57,667 nucleotides of DNA from CAZEQJ01 sp964514385 (lineage in GTDB: Bacteria; Bacteroidota; Bacteroidia; Cytophagales; Cyclobacteriaceae). Of this stretch, positions 33,694 through 41,744 are shown one piece after another. A program made the translations under genes and the position numbers. Below the pieces are notes generated by a model that saw nothing but the letters and a program-made list of their open reading frames with translations, did no database searches and was not told where the DNA came from. The stretch lies in the NCBI GenBank assembly GCA_964514385.1, contig CAZEQJ010000022.1, positions 1 through 57,667 of the forward strand. The letters run 5' to 3'. Each line of letters opens with the position of its first letter. Positions within the stretch are counted from its first letter, which is position 1.

Positions 33694-34246
33694 ATATTTT
33701 GGCCTGCTATTTCTCTTCTTCGCTCTCACCATCAGAGCGCAGGATTCTGTTGAATCAACAATACAGGATCAAAATAATGAACCCACATTTTTTGATAAAC
33801 TATCTGTCTGGCCTATTGGCTTCGGTGGATTTTACAATGCAAATGGACTTATCACCTCCGGCTGGTATTTAAATGGTGGAGCAATACTGGCCTATCAAGC
33901 TACGGAAAGGTTAACACTCGGGGCAGGTTTGCAGGGCAATTACGAACGCATAAACCTGATAAATTCAAATTCACTAAATCTGTTTTCCTATGGCACACGT
34001 GCTGTGGCACGCTTTTCTATTTTCCCACGCTTTTTCGGGCAGGCAGAGTATGAGGTATGGAATGTAGAAATAGATGAGAATGTACGAACAACCCGATATG
34101 CCATACTTGTTGGTCCCGGGATAATGTATTCTGTCGGCAGGACTACGATTACGCTTGTTGCCTTATACAATGTGAACAGAAATTCCGGCCGATCTTTCTA
34201 TGCAGGAAATTTTGTGCCCCGGGTAGGGTTGAATTTCGCATTATAA
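33686..34246 (+). CDS. predicted outer-membrane beta-barrel protein
   Basis: A 186-residue protein with a signal peptide (MTKYFGLLFLFFALTIRAQ, cleavage probably after the Ala near residue 18). The rest alternates polar and aromatic residues in short strands rich in Gly, Tyr and Phe (GFGGFYNANGLITSGWYLNG, GPGIMYSVGRTTITLVALYN) and ends in NFAL, as expected of a small beta barrel. Function is unknown. It overlaps the FtsB-like gene by eight bases, so it is translationally coupled to it. Its end overlaps the opposing dehydrogenase gene by six bases. Confidence 0.75.
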   Translation: MTKYFGLLFLFFALTIRAQDSVESTIQDQNNEPTFFDKLSVWPIGFGGFYNANGLITSGWYLNGGAILAYQATERLTLGAGLQGNYERINLINSNSLNLFSYGTRAVARFSIFPRFFGQAEYEVWNVEIDENVRTTRYAILVGPGIMYSVGRTTITLVALYNVNRNSGRSFYAGNFVPRVGLNFAL

Positions 34247-34556
34247 AAGCTGAGGCTCCGCTACAGAAAACTTTTTGGCTGCTTCCTGCAAACTTTCGAA
34301 CACTTTCTCATTTAAATGTATACCCGTTTTCTTTCGAATCGCTTCCTGCTCTCTTTCTGGGTCGCCGGGAATTAACACGGGTTGTGTTTCATCAGCTGGC
34401 TGAGAATTTCTGAATCTGCGCAGCCAGTTGTCCATATGTGATTTGAATTCATCCACAGACCGAAAGCCATCCACCCTCATGGCTCCAAAAAAATGCCCCA
34501 GGCCATCACCTACCGGATCTTTTGGTAGAGGCACATAGCTGACAAAAGGTGGAGCC
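34241..34556 (-). CDS. malate/L-lactate dehydrogenase-type oxidoreductase, C-terminal piece next to assembly gap
   Basis: The C-terminal part of an Ldh-family NAD(P)-dependent oxidoreductase. It begins at the gap with APPFVSYVPLPKDPVGDGLGHFFGAM and runs to MDNWLRRFRNSQ and VLIPGDPEREQEAIR, all recognisable family features. It continues the same protein as the piece at 34591-35361; the ten undetermined bases lie between them. Together they would give close to the normal length of about 360 residues. Substrate cannot be told from sequence. Its stop overlaps the stop of the converging beta-barrel gene. Confidence 0.85.
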
Positions 34557-34566
34557 NNNNNNNNNN
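34557..34566. other. assembly gap (10 N)
   Basis: Ten undetermined bases. The two sides belong to one dehydrogenase gene. The 39 bases just to the right (34567-34605) do not match the family, so the true junction sequence is uncertain and the gap size of ten is probably nominal. Confidence 0.97.
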
Positions 34567-34590
34567 GACGACTGAGGGGGACACGCTTAT

Positions 34591-35361
34591 TCACGTAGAG
34601 GGGGTATCTGCACCTGAAAGGACAGAAGAAAGGATGTCAACCATGCTTCCCAGAATATATCCTTTGTGACTGCCATGCAAGCGGTCACCACCTAATGGCA
34701 ACATTGCCCCTCCTTTATGCAATGCGTAAGGGTCGGTGGTCGGTCTGCCCTCATTGTCTTGCACCCAGCCTTCAGGAGCCTCTTTTTCCTCTCTTTGTAA
34801 TACTTCAAGTTTACCGTTTGCCACTGTAGTGGTAGCAAAATCTGCAATGTAGGGTGCTTCCTTACCTGAGGGTATGGCGATCGATATGGGATTGGTGCCC
34901 AGGAGCTTTTCACGGGAGAATGTCGGGGCCACAAGGGGGCTTGCGTTCGTCATTGACCAACCGATCATGTCGTAATTTAATGCCATCATGCTATGATAAG
35001 CTGCAATGCCATAATGATTTGAGTTTTTTACTGCTACCCAACCTGTGCCGGCATGCGTCGCTTTTTCAATGGCTATTTGCATCGATTTTGGCCCCACGAT
35101 TAGTCCAAGTCCTTTATCGCCATCTACTGTTGCCGTAGAGGGTGTTTCACGAATTATTTTTACCTGAGGCTTTGGGTTGATTCTATCTGCTTCCCACAAC
35201 CTGATATACCCTGACAATCTGGCAACACCATGTGAGTCTATCCCTCTCACATCCGCACTTACCAGCACATTGGCGGCAAGCGTGGCGTCATCATCATTAT
35301 GGCCCATAGCCTGAAACACATCTTTACAAAGACGAATCAGTTCATGATGCGAAATATTCAT
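34591..35361 (-). CDS. malate/L-lactate dehydrogenase-type oxidoreductase, N-terminal piece
   Basis: The N-terminal part of an Ldh-family oxidoreductase that transfers hydride between 2-hydroxy and 2-oxo acids with NAD(P). Family features include DVRGIDSHGVARL (about residues 37-49), the catalytic-region stretch VKNSNHYGIAAYHSM (near 111-125) and GTNPISIAIPSG. The match stops at LSGAD near 34606. After it the frame reads TPST and a stop, where the family would continue to a GPW-type motif. The stop is therefore probably an artefact or a disruption next to the gap. The ATG overlaps the ppx-like gene by four bases. Confidence 0.85.
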   Translation of the reverse strand: MNISHHELIRLCKDVFQAMGHNDDDATLAANVLVSADVRGIDSHGVARLSGYIRLWEADRINPKPQVKIIRETPSTATVDGDKGLGLIVGPKSMQIAIEKATHAGTGWVAVKNSNHYGIAAYHSMMALNYDMIGWSMTNASPLVAPTFSREKLLGTNPISIAIPSGKEAPYIADFATTTVANGKLEVLQREEKEAPEGWVQDNEGRPTTDPYALHKGGAMLPLGGDRLHGSHKGYILGSMVDILSSVLSGADTPST

Positions 35362-36260
35362 ATTTCATGGTTTAAAAGCATACCTTCACGCAAGGCATAT
35401 TTTGACACATCGATATATTCAATAGAAGGTAAACGGCTTAGCACCCACTCTATCATAAGGGATGCCACTACGATCATGTCCACCCTTTTCGGCTCCATCC
35501 CTTTTATTCTTAGCCTCTCCTCCCGGTCACTTTCATAAAGTAAATGGCATATTCTTCTGAAATCTTCAAGTGAAAGACTTTCTGCAGCTGAATCATGGAT
35601 ATGTTGATGTATCATCAACAGCGTATCAAAACTGCCTGATACCCCTATCAACCGCTGGGGTGCTTCATGATTTAGTATATCAGTAAATTCCGAACATTTA
35701 TCATGGATAAATTGCAGAACGCGCTCACGGTCTGCAGCCTGAATTGATTTTTCAGGATATCCCATCAGATCAAGCATACGCTGGCCACCTATCTCAATGC
35801 TTTTGATTTGGCGGATATCCGATTGTTGGAATAAAATAAATTCTGTGCTACCTCCTCCGATATCTACGATGAGTTGCTTTTTATCTGACTGAAAGAGGTA
35901 ATGAACGGCTGTAAAAATACCTTTTGCCTCCTGTTCTCCGGACAGGATCTTTACAGATATTCCTGTCGCATCAAATATTTTTGCCAGTACCTCCTTCTGG
36001 TTTGAAGCGATTCTAAGCGCTGAAGTACCTACAGCAAGTGTCTCGTCAGCAGCGTGCGAATAGATGACATCTTTAAACCGGGTTAGGGTAGCTATGCCTC
36101 TTCCTATAGCTTCGTCGGTGATGAAACCTTTGGTAATGCCTCCATACCCAAGGCGCACAAATTCCTGCTCATGGTGATGTATTGTCAGCCTTCCATTAAT
36201 CACTTCACCTATTACAAGATGGAAGGTATTTGTCCCGAGGTCAATTACGGCTTTTTTCAT
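35358..36260 (-). CDS. Ppx/GppA family phosphatase
   Basis: A 300-residue cytoplasmic enzyme of the sugar-kinase/HSP70/actin fold. Members hydrolyse polyphosphate or convert pppGpp to ppGpp. The phosphate-binding motifs are clear: VIDLGTNTFHLVIGE at residues 4-18 and VDIGGGSTEFILF near 127. The protein is the short single-domain type without the C-terminal HD domain of E. coli GppA. It overlaps both neighbours by four bases in a tightly coupled minus-strand operon. Whether polyphosphate or pppGpp is the substrate is not decidable here. Confidence 0.9.
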   Translation of the reverse strand: MKKAVIDLGTNTFHLVIGEVINGRLTIHHHEQEFVRLGYGGITKGFITDEAIGRGIATLTRFKDVIYSHAADETLAVGTSALRIASNQKEVLAKIFDATGISVKILSGEQEAKGIFTAVHYLFQSDKKQLIVDIGGGSTEFILFQQSDIRQIKSIEIGGQRMLDLMGYPEKSIQAADRERVLQFIHDKCSEFTDILNHEAPQRLIGVSGSFDTLLMIHQHIHDSAAESLSLEDFRRICHLLYESDREERLRIKGMEPKRVDMIVVASLMIEWVLSRLPSIEYIDVSKYALREGMLLNHEI

Positions 36261-37138
36261 TTTACCTCGAAGGTTTCCATGCCGATCAGCTGGCCGTCAG
36301 CAAAAAGGCCAGCAGTGTAGATGCCGGGAGAATAGGGTGTGCCTTTTGCATAGCTCATTTCTACATGCTGCAACGTCCTGTCATACAATATTTCTTTTTT
36401 TGCAGTAAAAAATGTTTCTTTTTGATCAAAGATAAAGGTACCTGAACCCCTTTCGGTGTCAAATACCGGGTTGTCGTTGGCGTCGCGAATGACCAGATAA
36501 ATAGTACGTGAGCCTATAGGTGAAACTTCGTTTTCCAAAACGTCAAAACTTACACGTATCTGATCTATCTGGCGATCTCTGAAAGACGCTGTGCGTTCCC
36601 GTCCACGTTCATTTATGGCTGCAATGACAATATTATCCGTCCGAAGCTGACCTGCGATTTCAAGTTTAGATTCCAGTTCCCTTTCTTTTTTTTCAAGGGC
36701 TGTAATATTGCGTGACAGTTGATTTGTTTGTTGTTTTAAGGTAGTGTTTTCAGCGAATAACGCCTCATTCATCTGCTTAAGTCGTTCAATTTCATTATCC
36801 TGTTGCACAAGCAATTGCCGGTATCCTTCTACTCTGTCTTCAAGCTCATTGATTTTTCGGTTTGAATTACGGATAATATATCGTTTGTCGGCTTCAAGCT
36901 GCTCCTTTATTTGCAGCAGCGTATCAATATCTCCGCCAAGGCTATCAATGACGCGTATTCTTTCGTCAAGTTCAAGGCTGATGGAGTCAATTTCATTGTA
37001 TGCAGCACTTATTTCCTCCTGATTGGAGGCAATGATAGCCTCACTTCTTGATTTGGACTGAAAAAGAATATACAAGGTGATAATATTGGTCAGCGCAAGT
37101 ATTACAATTGCCGCCATCCTTATTTGCGTCCCCTTCAT
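36257..37138 (-). CDS. coiled-coil membrane-anchored protein of unknown function
   Basis: A 293-residue protein not assigned to a named family. A short N-terminal membrane anchor (MAAIVILALTNIITLYILF, about 8-26) is followed by a long coiled coil (about 35-165) with heptad-like stretches of Glu, Leu, Arg and Gln, including ELEDRVEGYRQLL and LSRNITALEKKERELESKLE. The last 110 residues look globular and beta-rich (IYLVIRDANDNPVFDTERGSGTF, YSPGIYTAGLFADGQLIGMETFEV). The globular part probably lies in the periplasm. It sits between an O-methyltransferase and the Ppx-type enzyme with four-base overlaps. Confidence 0.75.
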   Translation of the reverse strand: MKGTQIRMAAIVILALTNIITLYILFQSKSRSEAIIASNQEEISAAYNEIDSISLELDERIRVIDSLGGDIDTLLQIKEQLEADKRYIIRNSNRKINELEDRVEGYRQLLVQQDNEIERLKQMNEALFAENTTLKQQTNQLSRNITALEKKERELESKLEIAGQLRTDNIVIAAINERGRERTASFRDRQIDQIRVSFDVLENEVSPIGSRTIYLVIRDANDNPVFDTERGSGTFIFDQKETFFTAKKEILYDRTLQHVEMSYAKGTPYSPGIYTAGLFADGQLIGMETFEVK

Positions 37139-37896
37139 AGGCGTAGTTTAAAATGTTGTTTTGGCCATTTTTCAGCCACAAAAATAAATCCTGCCTCAAA
37201 CATATCAATAGATCGGGTAATAATTGGCCAGCTAATTACTTCATTCCATGCCTTTGTCATCCCACGGCTCCAGTAGATATCGGCTAGTACAATTACACCA
37301 TCTCTTTTGAGACATTCCAACGCAAATGTAACATATTTGATCGTCGCCTGATAGGTATGGTTGGCGTCAATGTATATTAAATCATATGGTCCCTGACGGA
37401 TGAGTTCATTGATGTGATCTTCAATTTTGCCAGATATGGCCTGTATAGCAGTAAGGTTACGCTTTTGAAAAAAGGAGGTAGCCAAACGTTGAATCTGAGG
37501 ATTTCCTTCAATGGTGATAATATGCTCTGCTCCGGCAAATGCCATGGTGGCGGTAGTAAACCCCAGTGATGTTCCAAGCTCGAGCACTTTTGACTTCGGA
37601 TGAGCTTCGATCCATGCTGAGAGTATTTTCATCATTTTTGGCGAGGATGTGCTCATACGGGCTATATCGCAAACCCTCCTTGTGCCTTTTTTTCTACTAC
37701 CGGCACCATGATCTTCCTCGATGATCCGGCTCTTATCGTTTAGCAGGCGCTTTATTTCATCTGTAACCGCAGGGGGTAATTTGGAATGCCGTGCTTTTCG
37801 GCTAGTGGAATAGAAACTGAACACATAGGGACTGTGTAACCACCTCGCACCTCGTGCAGTCAACTGAAAAATAAGAAACTGAATGACCTGATACAA
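37135..37896 (-). CDS. class I SAM-dependent methyltransferase (O-methyltransferase type)
   Basis: A 253-residue enzyme with a Rossmann-type methyltransferase core. Motif I is VLELGTSLGFTTATMAFA (near residue 100), the acidic end of strand 2 is HIITIEGNP and motif IV is YDLIYIDANHTYQATIKY. This pattern resembles the catechol/caffeoyl-CoA O-methyltransferase group, but the substrate is unknown. The N-terminal 90 residues are specific to this group of proteins. It is five bases downstream of apaG and overlaps the coiled-coil gene by four bases. Confidence 0.85.
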   Translation of the reverse strand: MYQVIQFLIFQLTARGARWLHSPYVFSFYSTSRKARHSKLPPAVTDEIKRLLNDKSRIIEEDHGAGSRKKGTRRVCDIARMSTSSPKMMKILSAWIEAHPKSKVLELGTSLGFTTATMAFAGAEHIITIEGNPQIQRLATSFFQKRNLTAIQAISGKIEDHINELIRQGPYDLIYIDANHTYQATIKYVTFALECLKRDGVIVLADIYWSRGMTKAWNEVISWPIITRSIDMFEAGFIFVAEKWPKQHFKLRL

Positions 37897-37901
37897 CTGA
37901 A

Positions 37902-38288
37902 TTAATTCAGCTTGAAGGGCACAACCATCGTGAATTCAGGAATATTTACTTTGAACTGTTTGCCATCAATTACCCTTTCCATGGTATATGTGCCGTACAT
38001 GCGACCTACACCCGATTTCAGGTTACACCCCGAAACGTATTGATGACTCTGGCCCGGTTCGAGAACGGGCTTTTGACCTACAACACCTTCACCCTCTATT
38101 TCCTTTTTAGTAGTTCCGGCATCATGGATATACCAGTTTCTACGAAGCAGCTGAATCGTATGATCGCTATTGTTTTCAATTGTAATCCTGTAGGTAAATA
38201 CAAAGTGAAACTGTACCGGGCTTGAGTACTCCGGTTGGTATTCCGTTTCAACTATTACCTTTATGCCGTTTGTAATTTGAGTAACCAC
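37902..38288 (-). CDS. apaG: ApaG domain protein
   Basis: A 128-residue single-domain protein of the ApaG family, an immunoglobulin-like beta sandwich. The signature is clear: FTYRITIENNSDHTIQLLRRNWYIHDAGTTKKEIEGEGVVGQKPVLEPGQSHQY (residues about 30-83), then SGVGRMYGTYTM. In enterobacteria apaG mutants show cobalt and magnesium phenotypes, but the biochemical role is not settled. It is the first gene of the minus-strand run and lies back to back with ung. Confidence 0.95.
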   Translation of the reverse strand: MVTQITNGIKVIVETEYQPEYSSPVQFHFVFTYRITIENNSDHTIQLLRRNWYIHDAGTTKKEIEGEGVVGQKPVLEPGQSHQYVSGCNLKSGVGRMYGTYTMERVIDGKQFKVNIPEFTMVVPFKLN

Positions 38289-38308
38289 TTACTTATAACA
38301 TATATTTG
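38276..38308 (+). promoter_or_regulatory. promoter for ung
   Basis: TATATTTG at 38301-38308 matches the -7 element and TTTG at 38276-38279 lies 21 bases upstream, at the end of the apaG coding region. The start should be near 38314, leaving a leader of about 42 bases. The spacing is slightly longer than at the translation promoters. Confidence 0.6.
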
Positions 38309-38355
38309 AGAGAATTGATCCAAAGATCACCTATTTTCTTAATGAATTTAATGAT

Positions 38356-39018
38356 ATGGATGTAAAAATAGAAACATCATGGAAGAAAAAACTTGATGAG
38401 GAGTTCACAAAGCCTTATTTCAGCGAATTAGCGACATTTATAAAGCAAGAATATAAAACCCGTGAGGTCTATCCACCCGGAAAATACATTTTTCATGCCT
38501 TCGAAATGTGTCCGCTTGAAAAAGTAAAGGTAGTGATTCTTGGTCAGGATCCGTATCATGGGCCAGGTCAGGCACATGGCCTTTGCTTTTCGGTACAAAA
38601 GGGAGTTCCTATGCCGCCTTCATTGCTGAATATCTTCAAGGAGATAAATAGCGATCTCGGGAAGAAAATGCCCGCTGATGGACATCTCGATCGCTGGGCA
38701 GCACAGGGTGTATTATTGTTAAATACAACCCTGACGGTCAGAAAAGGGGGACCAGGTTCTCATCAGGGCAGAGGATGGGAAATATTTACCGATCGTGTCA
38801 TTCAGCTGATATCGGCTGAGCGATCAGGAGTTGTATTTTTATTATGGGGAGCCCATGCCGGTAAAAAAAGCAGCTTAATAGATTCAGCACGACATTATAT
38901 ATTGAAAGCACCACATCCCAGCCCACTATCGGCACATCGTGGTTTTTTAGGGTGTGGACATTTCAGTAAAGCCAATGCTTTCCTAAAGGAAAATGGAGAA
39001 GTTCCTATCAACTGGTGA
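38356..39018 (+). CDS. ung: uracil-DNA glycosylase, family 1
   Basis: Ung removes uracil from DNA at the start of base excision repair. The 220-residue protein has the water-activating motif GQDPYHGPGQAHGLCFSV (Asp near residue 63) and the minor-groove loop APHPSPLSAHRGFLG (His near residue 186), with FLLWGAHAG between. These are the diagnostic family 1 features. The TGA stop abuts the stop of lepB on the other strand with no spacer. Confidence 0.98.
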   Translation: MDVKIETSWKKKLDEEFTKPYFSELATFIKQEYKTREVYPPGKYIFHAFEMCPLEKVKVVILGQDPYHGPGQAHGLCFSVQKGVPMPPSLLNIFKEINSDLGKKMPADGHLDRWAAQGVLLLNTTLTVRKGGPGSHQGRGWEIFTDRVIQLISAERSGVVFLLWGAHAGKKSSLIDSARHYILKAPHPSPLSAHRGFLGCGHFSKANAFLKENGEVPINW

Positions 39019-39031
39019 TCAACGGATCACC
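39014..39031. other. palindrome across the convergent ung and lepB stop codons
   Basis: GGTGATC (39014-39020) and GATCACC (39025-39031) form a perfect seven-base stem with an AACG loop. The ung stop TGA (39016-39018) and the lepB stop (39019-39021 on the minus strand) both lie inside it. No T run follows on either side, so it is not a typical terminator. Confidence 0.5.
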
Positions 39032-40452
39032 TGAAGAAAGCGACTCCATCTGATTTTGCTCAGGAAAGATCGGTTAGGATCCAGCGACATCCAGATGAGC
39101 CAGGCTTTTCCAACAATATGATCCTCCGGGACAAACCCCCAATATCTTGAGTCCTGTGAATTATGGCGGTTGTCGCCCATCATGAAATAATAATCCTGTT
39201 TAAAGGTATACGAACTAACCGGGGTGCCCTCGATATATAATATTCCGTCTTTCAGGTCGACATCGTCATTATATTCATAATTCTCAATGACCGGAAGGTA
39301 TTTTGTGATGTTTTCCGGGGTTAGCTTTATGGTGAGACCTTCGTAAGGTACCTCCAGTGGCCCGAAATTATCACGGTTCCATACAAATACACCAGGATCA
39401 GGATATATACCAGGCCCGGGGCGGTCTTCATCTTCTGTCAGGCGGCGTACAGATACAATAAAATTTTCCTTCTGAATACGCTCGATTATATCCGGAGTGG
39501 TCATCACAAGGTAAGTGTTTGTTTCTACAGCGTTGTATTCTGAGATATTATAATCCCTCCACACGCGTTCCCTGACTCTGTTTTTTGTGCTGATAAGGTA
39601 AGAAAACTGCATTTGGGGTGGATTTGGCGCTTCTTCGCCGTTTACAAATACCTGTCCGCTGCGGACAGATATGGTATCACCGGGAATGGCCATACATCGC
39701 TTGATATAGTTTGTTTTAAGGTCGACAGGGCATTCCGGGCAATCATCAGAATAAGGATAATTAAAAACCACGACATCATATCGGTCTACATTATCAAGAC
39801 CAGGCAAGCGTAAGGAAGGAAGCTGAATCCATGGTAAATAGGATTTAATATTTGTTCCCCATATCCTCTGGTGCGTAAGTGGTATTTGTAAAGGTGTTTT
39901 AGGTGTTCTCGGACCATAATGGATTTTGCTTACAAACAGAAAATCACCTGTAAGCAAAGTGGTCTCCATGGAAGGTGTAGGGATGGTATACGCCTCAACG
40001 AATAACCACCGGATAATGGTAGCTGCAATGATGGCAAATACGGCCGCATCCAGCCATTCCCGCACCTGGCTTTTTCTTTTTCTCTGTTTTTCAATGGTTT
40101 TGAAATCGCCTTCAAATGTAGTTTCCGGCTTTAAGGCCTTTATGGGCAGATATATGAGGCCAAAGACCACAGCAACGGTTCTTTCCCAGATTTTTACAAC
40201 TCCGAAGCAGGTAATATACTTTACGAAGTGGTCAATGATGTAAAATACATTTATGATGGGGATGAACTCATAGATCACATTGATCTTTTTGACTCCTGAA
40301 ATCTCAAGCTGGGTAAGGGCATTCAAAACCGGAACAAATGCGTGCCAGGGTGTTTTACCCGCTTTTTTGAAAAGGAAATAGTTACCAATGCTGTTTAGGT
40401 AGTAAAAGGGTAAACCAATAAAAACAGCAACAAGCAATGATGATATTGACAT
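39019..40452 (-). CDS. lepB: signal peptidase I
   Basis: LepB cleaves signal peptides from exported proteins at the inner membrane. The 477-residue protein is much longer than E. coli LepB (324). The N-terminal part contains several hydrophobic segments (about 1-20 and 90-155). The catalytic serine is in TIPTPSMETTLLTGDFLFVSK (near residue 179) and the lysine in KRCMAIPGDTISV (near 251). A long insertion of about 130 residues separates this from the final box MMGDNRHNSQDSRYWG. It is last in the parA-parB-DUF5683-dapB-lepB run. Confidence 0.96.
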   Translation of the reverse strand: MSISSLLVAVFIGLPFYYLNSIGNYFLFKKAGKTPWHAFVPVLNALTQLEISGVKKINVIYEFIPIINVFYIIDHFVKYITCFGVVKIWERTVAVVFGLIYLPIKALKPETTFEGDFKTIEKQRKRKSQVREWLDAAVFAIIAATIIRWLFVEAYTIPTPSMETTLLTGDFLFVSKIHYGPRTPKTPLQIPLTHQRIWGTNIKSYLPWIQLPSLRLPGLDNVDRYDVVVFNYPYSDDCPECPVDLKTNYIKRCMAIPGDTISVRSGQVFVNGEEAPNPPQMQFSYLISTKNRVRERVWRDYNISEYNAVETNTYLVMTTPDIIERIQKENFIVSVRRLTEDEDRPGPGIYPDPGVFVWNRDNFGPLEVPYEGLTIKLTPENITKYLPVIENYEYNDDVDLKDGILYIEGTPVSSYTFKQDYYFMMGDNRHNSQDSRYWGFVPEDHIVGKAWLIWMSLDPNRSFLSKIRWSRFLQVIR

Positions 40453-40456
40453 CCTT

Positions 40457-41167
40457 CTAAAATTTTAATAAATCTTTCATACCAAATATACCCTCTTTAT
40501 CCATAAGCCACTCTGCTGCAGTGATGGCTCCCAGAGCAAATCCTTGTCTGGAGTGGGCCTCATGACGGATACTTATATTGTCTATTGAAGATGAATATAA
40601 TACCTCATGCGTACCAGGAACTTCATCTTCTCTAAACGAGTTAATTTTTACATCGTTGGGCGAAGGATTCTCCATCGTCCATTTTTTTATATGATCGGTA
40701 AATTCAATTATTCCTTCGGCTGTTGTGATGGCTGTTCCCGAAGGTTTATCCTTTTTATGGATATGATGGGTTTCATTTATTTCTACATCATATTCCCTTC
40801 CATTCATTAGCCTGGCTAGTTGTCGATTTATTTCAAAGAATATATTGACACCTATACTGAAGTTAGAAGCATAGAAAAAGGCACCTTTATGTTCCTTACA
40901 CATAGCGGTAATTTCATCCCATTTGTCCAGCCATCCGGTTGTACCTGAAACCACCTTCACCTTGTGTTCGAGACACCACCGTATATTTTGGTATGCTGAC
41001 TCTGGTTGCGTAAATTCGATTACGACATCTGAAGCTAAAAGCTGCTCTTTGAAGTCCGGCGACCAGTCAGGACCATCGTGGACGCCCATGCGCTGGTGAC
41101 CATTTTGCTGAGCCAGCTGATCGATAGTCTGGCCCATTTTGCCATATCCGATAATTGAGTACTTCAT
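40457..41167 (-). CDS. dapB: 4-hydroxy-tetrahydrodipicolinate reductase
   Basis: DapB carries out the second committed step of lysine and diaminopimelate synthesis with NAD(P)H. The 236-residue length fits the family. The N-terminal nucleotide-binding motif is IIGYGKMGQTI (residues 4-14), a variant of GxxGxMG. The catalytic region is ETHHIHKKDKPSGTAI (near residues 131-146), with His-His and Lys, and VVSGTTGW lies near residue 72. It is positioned four bases upstream of lepB. Confidence 0.97.
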   Translation of the reverse strand: MKYSIIGYGKMGQTIDQLAQQNGHQRMGVHDGPDWSPDFKEQLLASDVVIEFTQPESAYQNIRWCLEHKVKVVSGTTGWLDKWDEITAMCKEHKGAFFYASNFSIGVNIFFEINRQLARLMNGREYDVEINETHHIHKKDKPSGTAITTAEGIIEFTDHIKKWTMENPSPNDVKINSFREDEVPGTHEVLYSSSIDNISIRHEAHSRQGFALGAITAAEWLMDKEGIFGMKDLLKF

Positions 41168-41171
41168 GCTT

Positions 41172-41744
41172 TTAAAATCTTAGGCTTAGGCCGACTCCAG
41201 TAAATGAAAGCTGATGTTCCGGACGTGATATAACAGGTTCCATTCGAAGGGAAAGGCTTTCATCCACATCAAAATTATTAAGGTGAGCAAAAACAAGAGC
41301 ATCTACCACGGTAAGCCCATACCATACTGCTACATAAATGATGGAAAGCTCCAGATCCCGACGAAATCTGTCCCTTAATGCTTCTGCTCTGGATTGGGTA
41401 ATAAAAGAAAGATAATCGTCATTTCCCCGGACTCTGTATGCAACAATATTCCGGTAAGTTGTATAACGCTGGCTGTTGTAAGCCAGATAATAACCAGTAC
41501 CCAGAAACCCGGCGTATACAAGGGGTACCTTCCATGGCTGGTCATTCAGGAGTTGACCTACACCTGGTATTAGTGCTGAGTACATCATGACGGTTTGTGG
41601 ATCGTATGATTTTTTTTGTCTGGCTTTTTCCTCTTGCTGCGGAATTACGAAGGTGCCTGTACGCAATGTATCGGGTAACCTTTCCTGCGCAAGAAGGCTA
41701 GAGCTGAAACAAAGGCAAAACAACGATAGAACAACTATTTTCAT
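41172..41744 (-). CDS. DUF5683 family membrane protein
   Basis: A 190-residue protein with a signal peptide (MKIVVLSLFCLCFSSSLLAQ). The characteristic motif ALIPGVGQLLNDQPWKVPLVYAGFLGTGYYLAYNSQRY (about 53-90) forms a membrane hairpin, with a further hydrophobic segment LSIIYVAVWYGLTVVDALVFAHL near residue 130. I recognise it as DUF5683, conserved in this position between parB and dapB in Bacteroidota. The role is unknown. The ATG overlaps the parB stop by four bases. Confidence 0.85.
   Translation of the reverse strand: MKIVVLSLFCLCFSSSLLAQERLPDTLRTGTFVIPQQEEKARQKKSYDPQTVMMYSALIPGVGQLLNDQPWKVPLVYAGFLGTGYYLAYNSQRYTTYRNIVAYRVRGNDDYLSFITQSRAEALRDRFRRDLELSIIYVAVWYGLTVVDALVFAHLNNFDVDESLSLRMEPVISRPEHQLSFTGVGLSLRF

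Noticed and set aside
34567..34573. GACGACT next to the gap as remaining sequencing-adapter sequence
   Set aside because: A seven-base match is too short to claim; it remains only a possibility to check against the raw reads.
34567..34604. The two GAGGGGG copies as target-site duplication of an insertion sequence
   Set aside because: They lie on the same side of the gap, 24 bases apart, and no transposase or inverted repeat is visible.
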